This document shows positions 7,675 to 16,593 of a DNA stretch of 64,000 nt, piece by piece. Within the stretch, counting starts at the first letter, position 1. Each line of letters opens with the position of its first letter. Source of the stretch: Sphingobium sp. (GTDB lineage: Bacteria; Pseudomonadota; Alphaproteobacteria; Sphingomonadales; Sphingomonadaceae). The notes below the pieces were generated by a model. That model was not told where the DNA came from and did no database searches. It worked only from the letters and a program-made list of their open reading frames with translations. Position numbers and translations under genes: made by a program. The DNA lies in contig QFQF01000005.1 of the NCBI GenBank assembly GCA_003248935.1, positions 124,001 to 188,000 of the forward strand, in the 5' to 3' direction.

Positions 7675-9270
7675 ATGCCCATGCCCGCCTCCATCACACT
7701 CTCCAATCTCGGCTGGTCCACGCCCGACGGGCGTAACCTCTTCTCCGATCTCAGCTTCGTTTTCGGCGCGGAATGCGCAGGACTTGTCGGACGTAACGGC
7801 GTCGGCAAATCCACCTTGTTGCGCCTGATCACCGGTGACCTGACACCCGCCGCGGGCCGTATCCTGCGAAGCGGCAGAATCGGCATGCTGCGGCAGGCCG
7901 TTCAGATCACGCCGGATGAGACGGTAGCGGATCTGTTCGGCGTCGGGCCGGAACGCGCACTGCTGCGCAAAGCAGAGGACGGCATGGCAACGCTGGACGA
8001 GCTGGAGGCAGCGGACTGGACATTGGAAACCCGCCTGTCGGTCACGCTGGCGCAGATGCGGCTCGACGTTCCGATCGATACGCCGCTGATCGCGCTGTCC
8101 GGTGGCCAGCGAACCCGCGCAGCATTGGCGGCGGCCATATTCCAGGCGCCCGATATGCTGTTGCTCGACGAGCCGACCAACAATCTGGACCGTGACGGCA
8201 GGGATGCCGTCCGTGGGCTGCTCGAACAATGGCCGGGCGGCGCGATCGTCGTGAGCCACGATCCCGAACTGCTCGAACATATGGACGCGATCGTCGAACT
8301 CACGCCACGGGGCGCAACACGCTATGGCGGCAACTGGCGTGTCTATCGCGAACAGCGGGAGGTCGCGCACGCCGCCGCCATACATGATCTCGCGGCCGCA
8401 CAGGCGCGCCTGTCGGATGTGCGTCGCACGGCTCAAGCCAGCGCCGAGCGCAAGGACAGGCGCGATGCGGCGGGCAGGCGGCGCGGCGCGCGCGGCGACC
8501 TGCCCCGTATCCTCGTCGGCGCGCGAAAGGACAATGCGGAGAAGAGCGGTGGTGGCAACACACGCCTCGCCGAACGCCGCGCGGCCGACGCCGAACGTGT
8601 CGTACAACAGGCAAAAGCCCATCTGGAGGTGGTGGAGGACATGTCGGTCGCGCTTCCATCGACAGCGCTTTCAAGCAACCGGACGGTGGTTACGTTGCGC
8701 GACATATCGGCCGGCTACATCCCCGACAGACCGGTCCTCAACCACATATCCCTGTCCATCGTCGGACCGGAGCGGGTGGCGATCGCCGGCGCAAACGGAT
8801 CGGGCAAGTCTACGCTATTGGCGGTCACTACCGGCAGACTGACGCCCTGGAGCGGATCAGCGACCATCCACACGCCCTTCGTCCTGCTCGACCAGCGGGT
8901 CGACATTCTGGACCCGGGCATGACGGTCGCCCGGAATTTCGCGCGCCTCAATCCGGGCATGGGAGATAATGCTTGCCGCGCCGCACTGGCCCGGTTCCGC
9001 TTTCGTGCAGGCTCGGCCGATCAGCGTGTCGGCGATCTCAGCGGGGGACAGTTGCTGCGTGCGGGACTGGCATGTGTCCTGGGCGGCGCGGCCCCACCCC
9101 CGCTGCTGATCCTCGACGAACCGGCCAACCATCTGGATCGCGAATCCCTGGAGGCCGTGCAGCAGGGTCTGGCGGCGTTTGACGGGGCGCTGCTGGTCGT
9201 CAGCCACGATGAAGGATTTCTCGACGCCATCGGCATAACGCGAAGGGTGCACCTGGATGGCGGCGCGTAA
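7675..9270 (+). CDS. ABC-F family ATPase
   Basis: A soluble duplicated ATPase of about 531 aa with no membrane domain, the ABC-F (Uup/EttA/antibiotic-resistance) architecture; members act on the ribosome. First cassette: Walker A GRNGVGKST (39-47), signature LSGGQRTRAAL, Walker B MLLLDEPTNNLD. Second cassette: GANGSGKST, LSGGQLLRAGL, LLILDEPANHLD. The region between has basic, Ala/Arg-rich helices with KDRRDAAGRRRGARGD and KDNAEKSGGG, as in ABC-F linkers. Start: AGGAAAG at 7665-7671 before ATG 7675; ATG 7681 is also possible. Whether it is a housekeeping translation factor or a resistance protein cannot be told; it stands alone, not beside a drug-resistance gene. Confidence 0.9.
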   Translation: MPMPASITLSNLGWSTPDGRNLFSDLSFVFGAECAGLVGRNGVGKSTLLRLITGDLTPAAGRILRSGRIGMLRQAVQITPDETVADLFGVGPERALLRKAEDGMATLDELEAADWTLETRLSVTLAQMRLDVPIDTPLIALSGGQRTRAALAAAIFQAPDMLLLDEPTNNLDRDGRDAVRGLLEQWPGGAIVVSHDPELLEHMDAIVELTPRGATRYGGNWRVYREQREVAHAAAIHDLAAAQARLSDVRRTAQASAERKDRRDAAGRRRGARGDLPRILVGARKDNAEKSGGGNTRLAERRAADAERVVQQAKAHLEVVEDMSVALPSTALSSNRTVVTLRDISAGYIPDRPVLNHISLSIVGPERVAIAGANGSGKSTLLAVTTGRLTPWSGSATIHTPFVLLDQRVDILDPGMTVARNFARLNPGMGDNACRAALARFRFRAGSADQRVGDLSGGQLLRAGLACVLGGAAPPPLLILDEPANHLDRESLEAVQQGLAAFDGALLVVSHDEGFLDAIGITRRVHLDGGA

Positions 9271-9460
9271 GTCGGCCTTTCGCCATCAGTTGTGCTATGG
9301 TCCCTGCGCGCCCGGTCAATGACGCGAGGCAAGCGCCAACGGGCACTTCATCATCCGTTCGATCACTCTGAGAAAGTTTCGTGATTGGACACACCGTCAC
9401 GCCGGCGCAATCATCCGGCGCTGTACGGGGGACGCTGGGACCTAACACAAGGAGGATGCC

Positions 9461-11644
9461 ATGAACGCCGAAGCGAAATGCCCGATGGGCAACACGGTAC
9501 GCGGAAACGCCGTTCTGTTCGAAATGACCAACCGGCTCTGGTGGCCGAACCAGCTCGATCTTTCGGTATTGCACCAGAACCCGCCGGCCGGCGACCCGAT
9601 GGGCAAGGATTTCGACTATGCCGCAGCGTTCCGGAGCCTCGACCTTCAGGCGGTGAAGGACGACATTTTCGCGCTGATGACACAATCGCAGCCGTGGTGG
9701 CCGGCCGATTTCGGCCATTATGGTCCACTGTTCATCCGCATGGCCTGGCACAGCGCGGGCACATACCGGATCGGCGACGGGCGCGGCGGTGCAGGCGCGG
9801 GCACGCAGCGCTTCGCGCCACTCAACAGTTGGCCGGACAATGCCAATCTGGACAAGGCACGCATCCTGCTCTGGCCGGTCAAGGAGAAGTACGGACGCAA
9901 ATTGTCCTGGGCGGACCTGCTGATCCTGGCGGGCAACTGCGCGCTGGAGTCGATGGGTTTCAAGACCGCGGGCTTCGGCGGCGGCCGCGTCGACATCTGG
10001 GAGCCGGAGAACGACGTCTACTGGGGCCCGGAGCGCGAATGGCTGGGCGACGAGCGCTACAGCGACGACCGCGATCTCGCCCATCCGCTGGCGGCAGTGC
10101 AGATGGGCCTCATCTACGTCAATCCGGAAGGGCCCAACGGCAATCCCGATCCCGTCGCGGCCGCACACGACATCCGCGAGACCTTCGCACGCATGGCAAT
10201 GAACGACGAGGAGACGGTGGCGCTGATCGCCGGCGGCCATACCTTCGGCAAGACCCATGGCGCCGCCGATCCGTCACAGCATGTGGGTCCAGAGCCGGAG
10301 GGCGCCGGCATCGAGGCGCAGGGCCTCGGCTGGGCGAACAACTATGGCTCTGGCAATGCCGGCGACACCATCACCAGCGGGCTGGAGGTCATCTGGACGC
10401 AAACGCCGACCCAATGGAGCCATCACTTCTTCACCAATCTGTTCGAGAATGAGTGGGAACTGACGAAAAGCCCCGCCGGCGCCCATCAGTGGGTCGCAAA
10501 AGACGCGGCGGAAACCGTCCCGGACGCACATGATCCAGCGAAGAAGCATCGTCCCACGATGCTGACAACCGATCTCGCACTGCGCTTCGACCCGGCTTAT
10601 GAGGCTATCTCGCGGCGCTTCTATGAGCATCCGGATGCGTTCGCCCACGCCTTTGCCGAAGCCTGGTACAAGCTGACCCATCGCGACATGGGGCCGCATA
10701 TCCGGTTACTCGGTCCGGAAGTACCGGCCGAACCGCGCATATGGCAGGACCCGTTGCCTGCATCCGGCGGAACGGCACTCGATGCATCCGATATCGCTTC
10801 ACTGAAGGAAAATATCCTTCAATCGGGCCTGTCGATCTCCCGGCTGGTAACGACGGCCTGGGCCTCCGCCGCGACCTTCCGCGGCTCGGACAAGCGCGGC
10901 GGCGCCAATGGCGCGCGCATCCGGCTGGCACCGCAAAAGGACTGGGCCGTCAACGAGCCAGCTGAACTGGCGAAAGCGCTTGCGGCGCTTGAGACCGTTC
11001 AGCGCGATTTCAACACAGGCGGCAAGTCCGTGTCGCTGGCCGACCTGATCGTGCTGGGCGGCGGCGCGGCCATCGAGGCTGCGGCGCGCAAGGCTGGCCA
11101 TGATGTCACCGTACCCTTCACGCCGGGCCGTACCGACGCGACGCAGGAACAGACGGACGCCGACTCCTTCCAACCACTGGAGCCCAAGACCGACGGTTTC
11201 CGCAACTATGCCGGGGAGACATCGATCCTGTCGCCGGAAGAATTATTGATCGACCGCGCGCATCTCCTCACACTGACGGCGCCGGAAATGACCGTGCTGG
11301 TCGCCGGCCTGCGAGTCCTTGGCGCCAATGCCGGAGGATCGAAGCACGGCGTTTTCACCGATCGGCCGGAGACGCTGAGCAACGATTTCCTCAAGAATCT
11401 GCTGAAGACCAGCACCGGCATGAAGTGGGAGGCCGCTTCCGACGGGACATTCGTGGCGCATGATCGCGTGAGCGGTACGCAAGCATGGACCGGTACGCGC
11501 GTTGACCTGATATTCGGATCGAATTCGCAACTCCGCGCGCTGACCGAAGCCTATGCGACTGACGATTCGGATCGCAATTTCATCGATGCGTTCGTTGACG
11601 CATGGACGAAGGTTATGAATCTCGACCGTTTCGATCTAGTCTGA
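9461..11644 (+). CDS. katG: Catalase-peroxidase KatG
   Basis: Bifunctional haem catalase-peroxidase, 727 aa, the usual length. Distal pocket Arg93-Trp96-His97 in IRMAWHSAGTYR; proximal His259 in IAGGHTFGKTHG. The Met-Tyr-Trp crosslink needed for catalase activity can be assigned as Trp96, Tyr219 (GLIYVNPEGP) and Met245 (RMAMNDE). The C-terminal duplicated, haem-less domain has TAWASAATFRGSDKRGGANG. Ribosome site AAGGAGG at 9449-9455 is six bases before ATG. It is monocistronic, closed by the terminator at 11709. Removes hydrogen peroxide; OxyR control is common for the family, but no oxyR gene lies in the window. Confidence 0.98.
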   Translation: MNAEAKCPMGNTVRGNAVLFEMTNRLWWPNQLDLSVLHQNPPAGDPMGKDFDYAAAFRSLDLQAVKDDIFALMTQSQPWWPADFGHYGPLFIRMAWHSAGTYRIGDGRGGAGAGTQRFAPLNSWPDNANLDKARILLWPVKEKYGRKLSWADLLILAGNCALESMGFKTAGFGGGRVDIWEPENDVYWGPEREWLGDERYSDDRDLAHPLAAVQMGLIYVNPEGPNGNPDPVAAAHDIRETFARMAMNDEETVALIAGGHTFGKTHGAADPSQHVGPEPEGAGIEAQGLGWANNYGSGNAGDTITSGLEVIWTQTPTQWSHHFFTNLFENEWELTKSPAGAHQWVAKDAAETVPDAHDPAKKHRPTMLTTDLALRFDPAYEAISRRFYEHPDAFAHAFAEAWYKLTHRDMGPHIRLLGPEVPAEPRIWQDPLPASGGTALDASDIASLKENILQSGLSISRLVTTAWASAATFRGSDKRGGANGARIRLAPQKDWAVNEPAELAKALAALETVQRDFNTGGKSVSLADLIVLGGGAAIEAAARKAGHDVTVPFTPGRTDATQEQTDADSFQPLEPKTDGFRNYAGETSILSPEELLIDRAHLLTLTAPEMTVLVAGLRVLGANAGGSKHGVFTDRPETLSNDFLKNLLKTSTGMKWEAASDGTFVAHDRVSGTQAWTGTRVDLIFGSNSQLRALTEAYATDDSDRNFIDAFVDAWTKVMNLDRFDLV

Positions 11645-11708
11645 ATATTTCGTAGTCTTGCCCATCGATCTAACGATATTCTTGATACATGACGATAGAC
11701 TGTTTCGA

Positions 11709-11740
11709 GTTCCCGGCGGTGATACGCCGGGAACTTTTTT
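11709..11740 (+). terminator. Rho-independent terminator after katG
   Basis: Perfect 10-bp stem GTTCCCGGCG (11709-11718) / CGCCGGGAAC (11725-11734), loop GTGATA, followed by six T (11735-11740). It lies 65 bp after the katG stop. Confidence 0.95.
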
Positions 11741-11974
11741 ATGCCGAAAGCAATAAAACGCTTCATTCGATACTGTCAGACTGCAACGCAAATTCTCCGG
11801 CGTGAGACCTGATTGATAGAGGCGTCGGTCATATTCTCTCTCTGCAATCCAACGCAAATCAGCGACATGAGAGGGCCATTGCCATGATATTGGTAATCGG
11901 GCTATTTACAGAATATTCGTATTCCTCAATGATAGCACTGCTTTACCGACCAACAGACATGTAAGGATTAATAA
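11741..11974 (+). promoter_or_regulatory. AT-rich leader/promoter region of the MucR-like gene
   Basis: No gene. Clearly lower G+C than its neighbours, with many T-A steps (TATTTACAGAATATTCGTA, GATATTGGTAAT). A 10-bp direct repeat CAACGCAAAT occurs at 11784-11793 and 11850-11859, and CTGCAA precedes both copies (11781, 11842). MucR-family proteins bind AT-rich DNA with T-A steps and often repress their own genes, so this is a plausible autoregulatory target; that is inference. Confidence 0.4.
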
Positions 11975-12634
11975 ATGGCCGAGGCGGATCAGACCGATCT
12001 CACGACACTCACCGTTCAATTGCTGAGCGCCTATGTGTCGAACAACACGGTCGCGAGCGAAGACCTTGCCGGTCTTATCCAGTCGACCCGCAAGGCGCTG
12101 GAACAGGTAGGCACAGTCGAGCCGACGGAAGCGGCACCTGAGCATGTACCGGCGGTCACCACGCGTCGCAGCCTGTCTTCCAAGGATTTCATCCTGAGCC
12201 TGATCGACGGCAAGCCTTACAAGACGCTCAAGCGACATCTCGAAAAGCACGGCCTGACGCCGGACAGCTATCGCGAGCGCTACAGCCTGCCCAAATCCTA
12301 CCCGATGGTGGCACCAAGCTACGCACTGCAGCGTCGCGAGATCGCCCAGCGCCTCGGCCTCGGTCGCAAGCCGGCGGTCGCAAAGGAAACGCCTGCTCAG
12401 GCGGACGCAGCCCCCAAGGCCAAGCTGGTACGGAAAGCCGCAAACAAGACAAAGACGCCCAAGGTCACCGTGGCGGCACCTGCACCTGCCGAAAAGCCGG
12501 TGAAGAAGCCGAAGCCTGCGGCGGCACCGAAGGTCACAAAATCCGCCGTTGCTGATGCGGCCAAGGTCAAGCCGAAGCGCGCGCCCCGCAAGCGCGTGGA
12601 GAAGCCCGCAGCGCCGGAAAACGCCGCAGGCTGA
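11975..12634 (+). CDS. MucR/Ros-family DNA-binding protein, zinc-less, with Lys/Ala/Pro tail
   Basis: 219 aa. N-terminal helical oligomerisation-type segment (VSNNTVASEDLAGLIQS, residues 21-37) and the Ros/MucR core at about 65-130, with FILSLIDGKPYKTLKRHLEK and SYPMVAPSYALQRREIAQ. In Ros the finger is CxxC-x9-H-x4-H; here the cysteine positions are Ser75 and Asp78, while His88 remains, so the zinc site is lost. Residues 131-219 form a low-complexity tail full of AAK, KPK, APK and PKRAPRKR, like histone H1 or the tail of mycobacterial HupB. MucR proteins act as H-NS-like nucleoid regulators. HU follows 127 bp downstream. A zinc-independent nucleoid protein is the best reading. Confidence 0.8.
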   Translation: MAEADQTDLTTLTVQLLSAYVSNNTVASEDLAGLIQSTRKALEQVGTVEPTEAAPEHVPAVTTRRSLSSKDFILSLIDGKPYKTLKRHLEKHGLTPDSYRERYSLPKSYPMVAPSYALQRREIAQRLGLGRKPAVAKETPAQADAAPKAKLVRKAANKTKTPKVTVAAPAPAEKPVKKPKPAAAPKVTKSAVADAAKVKPKRAPRKRVEKPAAPENAAG

Positions 12635-12761
12635 CCGGCGAAGACGCCACATATTGCCAAATCGTCGCCGTACCGGGCGCTTTTAACGAATTGTGGCTGG
12701 ACCTCAGCCCGGTTTCGGGCCTATTTGCGCGCGTTTTCACTAACAAGAAAGCAGGACACTT

Positions 12762-13037
12762 ATGAATAACACCGATCTCGCCGAAGCTCTGGCAACCGCG
12801 AACGGCCTGTCGAAGGCCGACGCCCGCAAGATCGTCGATTCCGTATTTTCGACCATCGCCGGCGCTGCCGCCAAGGGCGAGGAAGTCTCGCTGAACGGCT
12901 TCGGCAAGTTCAAGGTCAAGGACACGCCGGCTCGCGAAGGCCGCAACCCCTCGACCGGCGCGACCATCCAGATCGCCGCCGCGAAGAAGCTGACCTTCGC
13001 CCCGGCCAAGGGCGTCAAGGACCTGCTGAACGGCTAA
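12762..13037 (+). CDS. hup: DNA-binding protein HU
   Basis: Nucleoid-associated histone-like protein, 91 aa, the usual length. It has the HU/IHF signature GFGKFKVKDTPAREGRNPST with the beta-arm proline, and helical N-terminus NTDLAEALATANGLSKADARK. HU dimers bend DNA non-specifically. Ribosome site AGCAGGA lies just upstream of ATG. A strong hairpin follows the stop. The upstream neighbour is another nucleoid protein, so the pair may be jointly expressed, though the 127-bp spacer leaves room for its own promoter. Confidence 0.96.
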   Translation: MNNTDLAEALATANGLSKADARKIVDSVFSTIAGAAAKGEEVSLNGFGKFKVKDTPAREGRNPSTGATIQIAAAKKLTFAPAKGVKDLLNG

Positions 13038-13047
13038 GCCGTATACC

Positions 13048-13079
13048 CGCCGCCCCGGGATGCATGTTCCGGGGCGGCG
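13048..13079 (+). terminator. GC-rich hairpin after hup
   Basis: Perfect 11-bp stem CGCCGCCCCGG / CCGGGGCGGCG with loop GATGCATGTT, 10 bp after the HU stop. No T-run follows, so it may stabilise the 3' end rather than terminate on its own. Confidence 0.65.
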
Positions 13080-13298
13080 CGGTCATATATCGCCCCGCAT
13101 CCATGCTCCTGGGCGCTTCACCGTTGCGAAGATAGCGGCCCCTTGTCGCTTCGCGGCGCACGGTCACTCCTGATCTACACGCCCGGCGCCTCTGGAAACA
13201 TGAAGGCCAGGCCCGCCCGCCATTTTCATTTCATCGCCATGGGGAAACATTTCATCGTTCGGTTCGTTATGCGGCTATTACGCCGAAAGGGACCGATC

Positions 13299-13511
13299 AT
13301 GAGCGTGCACTCCAGTTCTGCGGCCGGCGGCCATGCCGATCCGGCCGCGCGCGGATTCCTCCCGATATACCGCGAGGCTTCGCGGAACCATTGTCCTGGC
13401 TGCGGCCAGACCCAATGGCTGATCGGTCGAATCATGGCACAGTGTGCGTTTTGCGAGACCGCCTTGCCCCTGGAACACAGCTTCCGCGTCTCCACGCTTT
13501 CCCCGGGCTGA
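13299..13511 (+). CDS. Small zinc-ribbon protein, 70 aa
   Basis: Two CxxC knuckles, C32-C35 (HCPGCGQ) and C49-C52 (QCAFCET), separated by 13 residues, indicate a single zinc ribbon; LPIYREASRN precedes and ALPLEHSF follows. Small proteins of this form (CPGCG...W..GR...CAFC..ALPL) recur in sphingomonads with unknown role. The start at 13299 is chosen for GAAAGGGA at 13285-13292; the frame is open upstream but that part looks non-coding. No enzymatic motif is visible. It stands alone between hup and a winged-helix regulator. Confidence 0.7.
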   Translation: MSVHSSSAAGGHADPAARGFLPIYREASRNHCPGCGQTQWLIGRIMAQCAFCETALPLEHSFRVSTLSPG

Positions 13512-13569
13512 CTCCATCCCTGACAGCATGGCTGGACAGAGCGCGAAAAAGAACATATAAAGAACATTA

Positions 13570-13665
13570 TCCATTATGGATGATGTTCGCACCGATTCGG
13601 CGGCCCTTTCGAGCGGTTTCCGTCCGCTCGCGCATCGGCTGACCATGTGCATGATCCATAATGGA
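13570..13665. promoter_or_regulatory. Pair of TCCATnATGGA elements
   Basis: TCCATTATGGA (13570-13580) and TCCATAATGGA (13655-13665) are reverse complements of each other, each a near-perfect 11-bp palindrome, 85 bp apart, in the gap before the winged-helix gene at 13756. The arrangement fits two sites for one dimeric regulator, possibly the downstream gene's own product. No direct support beyond the symmetry. Confidence 0.4.
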
Positions 13666-13755
13666 CAAAGGCGTCCGGGACCGTCGGCGAAGAGTTCGTG
13701 ATAATGCCGCCGAACGGACGACCGATACGTTGCGCCTCCGGGGGGAGTACGGACA

Positions 13756-14832
13756 ATGGCATCCAAAACGCTGCGCCGCGAAAGAATGACGGATGAGGGG
13801 CCGACATCGGACGCTCGATGCGACAAGGAACTGCCCTTACACTTGGTCGATACCCGACCCACAATGTTGCTGATAACGGGAGCGCCAACGGAAGCGTTCG
13901 ACCACTGGCCAGGCCGGAATGCCGTGCGCTTTCTGGCCCCCGTTCCGGCCGCCGACGCCCGAACCACCCTCGATCATATTATCGCTGTCGATCTGGTGGT
14001 GCTGTTTCATACCAATGGCGCCGTTGCGTCCGGTGCGGCGGAGCGAAACGCCCTGCTGCACAGGCTCGGCGCGATGGCGGCCACGGGCATGTTCCGTCTG
14101 CTGGTTGTCACCGATTTGCGCACCCTCGATGAGGCTGATCGCGCGTTGGGGCCCGATGCGCTTTTGCTGTGCGAGCCCGCTTCTGCGGAATTGCATGCGG
14201 CGCTCGACGCCGCGTTGGACATGGGCAGCGCACCGCGCCTGCTCAACGATATCGGCGGCGATACGGATGCCGCGCGGATCGACCGGTTGAGCGAGGAGGT
14301 CGAGCGTCTGGCGCATATGCTCGACGCTCTGACCCGCGACATGCTGACGAACGCCAAATTCCCGCGAGCGACGCCCGCTGCTCCCCGCCTCTCCGACCGC
14401 ATGCCCGGCTATATGGCGCCACCCCGGATTCTACCCGCACATGTGGGCGATCCCGGCGAAAACACGCTGACCGCCGCGCAGGTGCGCGACATTCTCCGGG
14501 CGCGCCGTCTGCGCGATCATTTCCTGCCGGGCGACCTGTTCGCAGACCCCGCCTGGGACATGCTGCTGGACCTGATGGCCGCGCGGCTGGAGGGAGAACG
14601 GGTATCGGTTTCCAGCCTGTGCATCGCCGCGGCCGTCCCGCCGACGACAGCGCTGCGCTGGATACGCCAGCTCACTGAACGCGGCGTGTTCCGGCGGGAA
14701 GCCGATCCGGCCGACGGCCGGCGCATATTCATCGTCCTGTCCGACGAAGCCGCCACCGCGGTCACCGAATGGTTCGCCGCCCGCCGTCGCCTGCTGCGGG
14801 ACGATACGCCGCCATGGGGCATGGGCGCCTGA
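13756..14832 (+). CDS. Winged-helix (MarR-like) DNA-binding protein with N-terminal receiver-like domain
   Basis: 358 aa. Residues about 35-165 alternate hydrophobic strands and helices (TMLLITGAPTEAF, AVDLVVLFHTNG, FRLLVVTDLRTLDE), like a degenerate receiver fold. A coiled-coil-like helix follows (DRLSEEVERLAHMLDALTRD). The C-terminus (about 245-345) has a winged helix, VSVSSLCIAAAVPPTTALRW then LTERGVFRREADPADGRR. This C-terminal block is a familiar, strongly conserved sphingomonad protein of unknown target. Start: GGGGGAG at 13739-13745, ten bases before ATG; ATG 13786 is the alternative. Cytoplasmic transcription regulator; inducing signal unknown. Confidence 0.75.
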   Translation: MASKTLRRERMTDEGPTSDARCDKELPLHLVDTRPTMLLITGAPTEAFDHWPGRNAVRFLAPVPAADARTTLDHIIAVDLVVLFHTNGAVASGAAERNALLHRLGAMAATGMFRLLVVTDLRTLDEADRALGPDALLLCEPASAELHAALDAALDMGSAPRLLNDIGGDTDAARIDRLSEEVERLAHMLDALTRDMLTNAKFPRATPAAPRLSDRMPGYMAPPRILPAHVGDPGENTLTAAQVRDILRARRLRDHFLPGDLFADPAWDMLLDLMAARLEGERVSVSSLCIAAAVPPTTALRWIRQLTERGVFRREADPADGRRIFIVLSDEAATAVTEWFAARRRLLRDDTPPWGMGA

Positions 14833-14873
14833 TCGGGTGATCCCTTTCCGGCCCGCTGCAGATCATACCGGCC

Positions 14874-14900
14874 TTGACCCCGCCCCCCTTGTGGTAGATA
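14874..14900 (+). promoter_or_regulatory. Possible promoter of tRNA-Val
   Basis: TTGACC at 14874-14879 and TAGATA at 14895-14900, 15 bp apart, 17 bp before the mature tRNA. The spacing is short for sigma-70, so this is only a candidate. Confidence 0.35.
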
Positions 14901-14917
14901 GCGCGCGCAGGCCGAGG

Positions 14918-14993
14918 GGGCGATTAGCTCAGTTGGTAGAGCGTCTCGTTTACACCGAGAATGTCGGCGGTTCGAGCCCGTCATCGCCCACCA
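14918..14993 (+). tRNA. tRNA-Val (UAC)
   Basis: 76 nt with encoded CCA (14991-14993). Acceptor stem GGGCGAT / ATCGCCC, D-arm TAGCTCAGTTGGTAGAG, anticodon stem TCTCG / CGAGA with loop TTTACAC (anticodon TAC at 14951-14953), and T-arm with GTTCGAGCC. All arms pair. No intron and no integrase nearby. Confidence 0.98.
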
Positions 14994-15035
14994 CCCCTTC
15001 CCTGCCGCGATACCAATGCCCGGAAGTCGGACAGC

Positions 15036-16433
15036 CTACAGCAGCGGGCTGACCAGCCGCGCCGCATTCTCCGCCAGGCGGCCGGCGCGCGGCCGACGGC
15101 GCCAGGTGGAGAGGTCCAGCCGGTCGCTGCCCGCCTTGTAAGCGCTCTGGATGGTCTCCAGCGCGGCGACCGCATCGGCATCTTCCAGCAGCACGCTGAC
15201 CTCGTCGTTAAGCTGGAACGAGCGGATATCGACGTTGCTCGATCCGACGATGGCCAGCCTGCCGTCGATGCTGACATTCTTCGCATGAAGCAGATAGTCG
15301 CGATAGCGATGGACACGGATGCCAAGGCGCAGCAACTCGTCATAATAGGATCGCTGGGCAAGGCCGACGAGCGGCTGATCGATCACCGCCGAGACGATCA
15401 GGTCGACCGTCACACCGCGCAATACCGCCGTGCCAAGCGCGCCAAGTAACCCTTCGTCCGGGATCAGATACGGGGTGACGATCGTCACGCGCTCGCGCGC
15501 GGCGTGGACCTGCCACACCAGCAGCGTGCGGAACCCCTCACCCGGATAGTCCGGGCCACTTGGCAGCACCTGGACCGACGCACCACCGGCAGGCGGAGGA
15601 ATCGTCGGCTTCGCCTCCAGCAATGTTTCCGTTTCCAGATACCAGTCGGCGATGAACACCGCCGACATCTGCGCGACCGCAGGCCCGGTCACCCGCAGGA
15701 CCAGTTCCTGATTCACGATGCCCGGCCGGAAATCCTTCCGCACCAGATTCTGCGACCCCGCATAGCCGATCGTTCCGTCGATCAGGAACAGCTTGCGATG
15801 ATTGCGCATATCGCGCCGGGTGCGTCCGCGCAGCAGATTGAGGGGCAGGGTCTCCCGCGTTTCCACGCTAGCGGCGCGGAGCAGGCGAACCGTCCGCCGA
15901 ACCCAGTGATGCGATCCCACAGGATCGATCAATACATGACAACTGACGCCGCGCCCTGTCGCGCGCGCCAGCGCCTCGATCACCCGGCGTCCCGCCGCAT
16001 CGTCGGCGAAGATGTAGGCAAGCAGGCGGACATGATGGCGTGCGCCGTCGATATCCGCGACCAGCCGTTCGATGACCACGTCATAGTCCCCCAGCCATTC
16101 GATCGCATTGCCCTGCGTCGCCGGCATGCCGCCAAGACGGGCGACGAGCGCCGGAACCGCACCTGCGGACGGCGCCGTCGCGAAGCGCGAGGACAGTTCA
16201 GCGAAGAAAGGGCGCAGCGCTGCGAAGCGCTCCATCCGCCATGCCGGAAAACGCGGGCGACCAATGGCGAGATAAAGCAGCAATCCCGGAATCGGCAGGA
16301 AGAAGATCAGAAGGAGCCAGCTGCGCGTCGCCTCCGCCGAGCGGCGGAACGGCACGACGACCAGCATCGCCAGCCGCACGATCCATTCGGCGATGATATA
16401 GAGCGTCCCGGGCTCGTGCAGCAATGCCATCAT
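15036..16433 (-). CDS. cls: Cardiolipin synthase (phospholipase D family)
   Basis: Membrane enzyme joining two phosphatidylglycerols (or related donors) into cardiolipin; 465 aa. Two N-terminal hydrophobic segments (IIAEWIVRLAMLVVVPF and WLLLIFFLPIPGLLLYLAI) anchor it. Two HKD catalytic motifs: NHRKLFLIDG (His212, Lys214, Asp219) with GYAGSQN, and LHAKNVSIDG near residue 390 with GSSNVDIRSF. A bacterial ClsA/ClsB-like length and layout. ATG 16433 or the adjacent 16430 may be used. It is convergent with tRNA-Val and divergent from tas. Confidence 0.92.
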   Translation of the reverse strand: MMALLHEPGTLYIIAEWIVRLAMLVVVPFRRSAEATRSWLLLIFFLPIPGLLLYLAIGRPRFPAWRMERFAALRPFFAELSSRFATAPSAGAVPALVARLGGMPATQGNAIEWLGDYDVVIERLVADIDGARHHVRLLAYIFADDAAGRRVIEALARATGRGVSCHVLIDPVGSHHWVRRTVRLLRAASVETRETLPLNLLRGRTRRDMRNHRKLFLIDGTIGYAGSQNLVRKDFRPGIVNQELVLRVTGPAVAQMSAVFIADWYLETETLLEAKPTIPPPAGGASVQVLPSGPDYPGEGFRTLLVWQVHAARERVTIVTPYLIPDEGLLGALGTAVLRGVTVDLIVSAVIDQPLVGLAQRSYYDELLRLGIRVHRYRDYLLHAKNVSIDGRLAIVGSSNVDIRSFQLNDEVSVLLEDADAVAALETIQSAYKAGSDRLDLSTWRRRPRAGRLAENAARLVSPLL

Positions 16434-16593
16434 GGCTGCACCCTATCGCAGGCTCCGCCACACGTCAGCAACCGACACAGACCGGCAACCGATCCCGTGA
16501 TTTTGACCTGTGGGGCTTGCGATCGACGGTACGATCGGTAGTGAATGGTTGCAAACAAATACCCTTCATCGCACCCGCTCCGGGAGAATCAGC

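Noticed and set aside
14918..14993. tRNA-Val as an integration site for a mobile island
   Set aside because: No integrase, no repeated 3' tRNA fragment found nearby, and both flanking genes are ordinary chromosomal genes.
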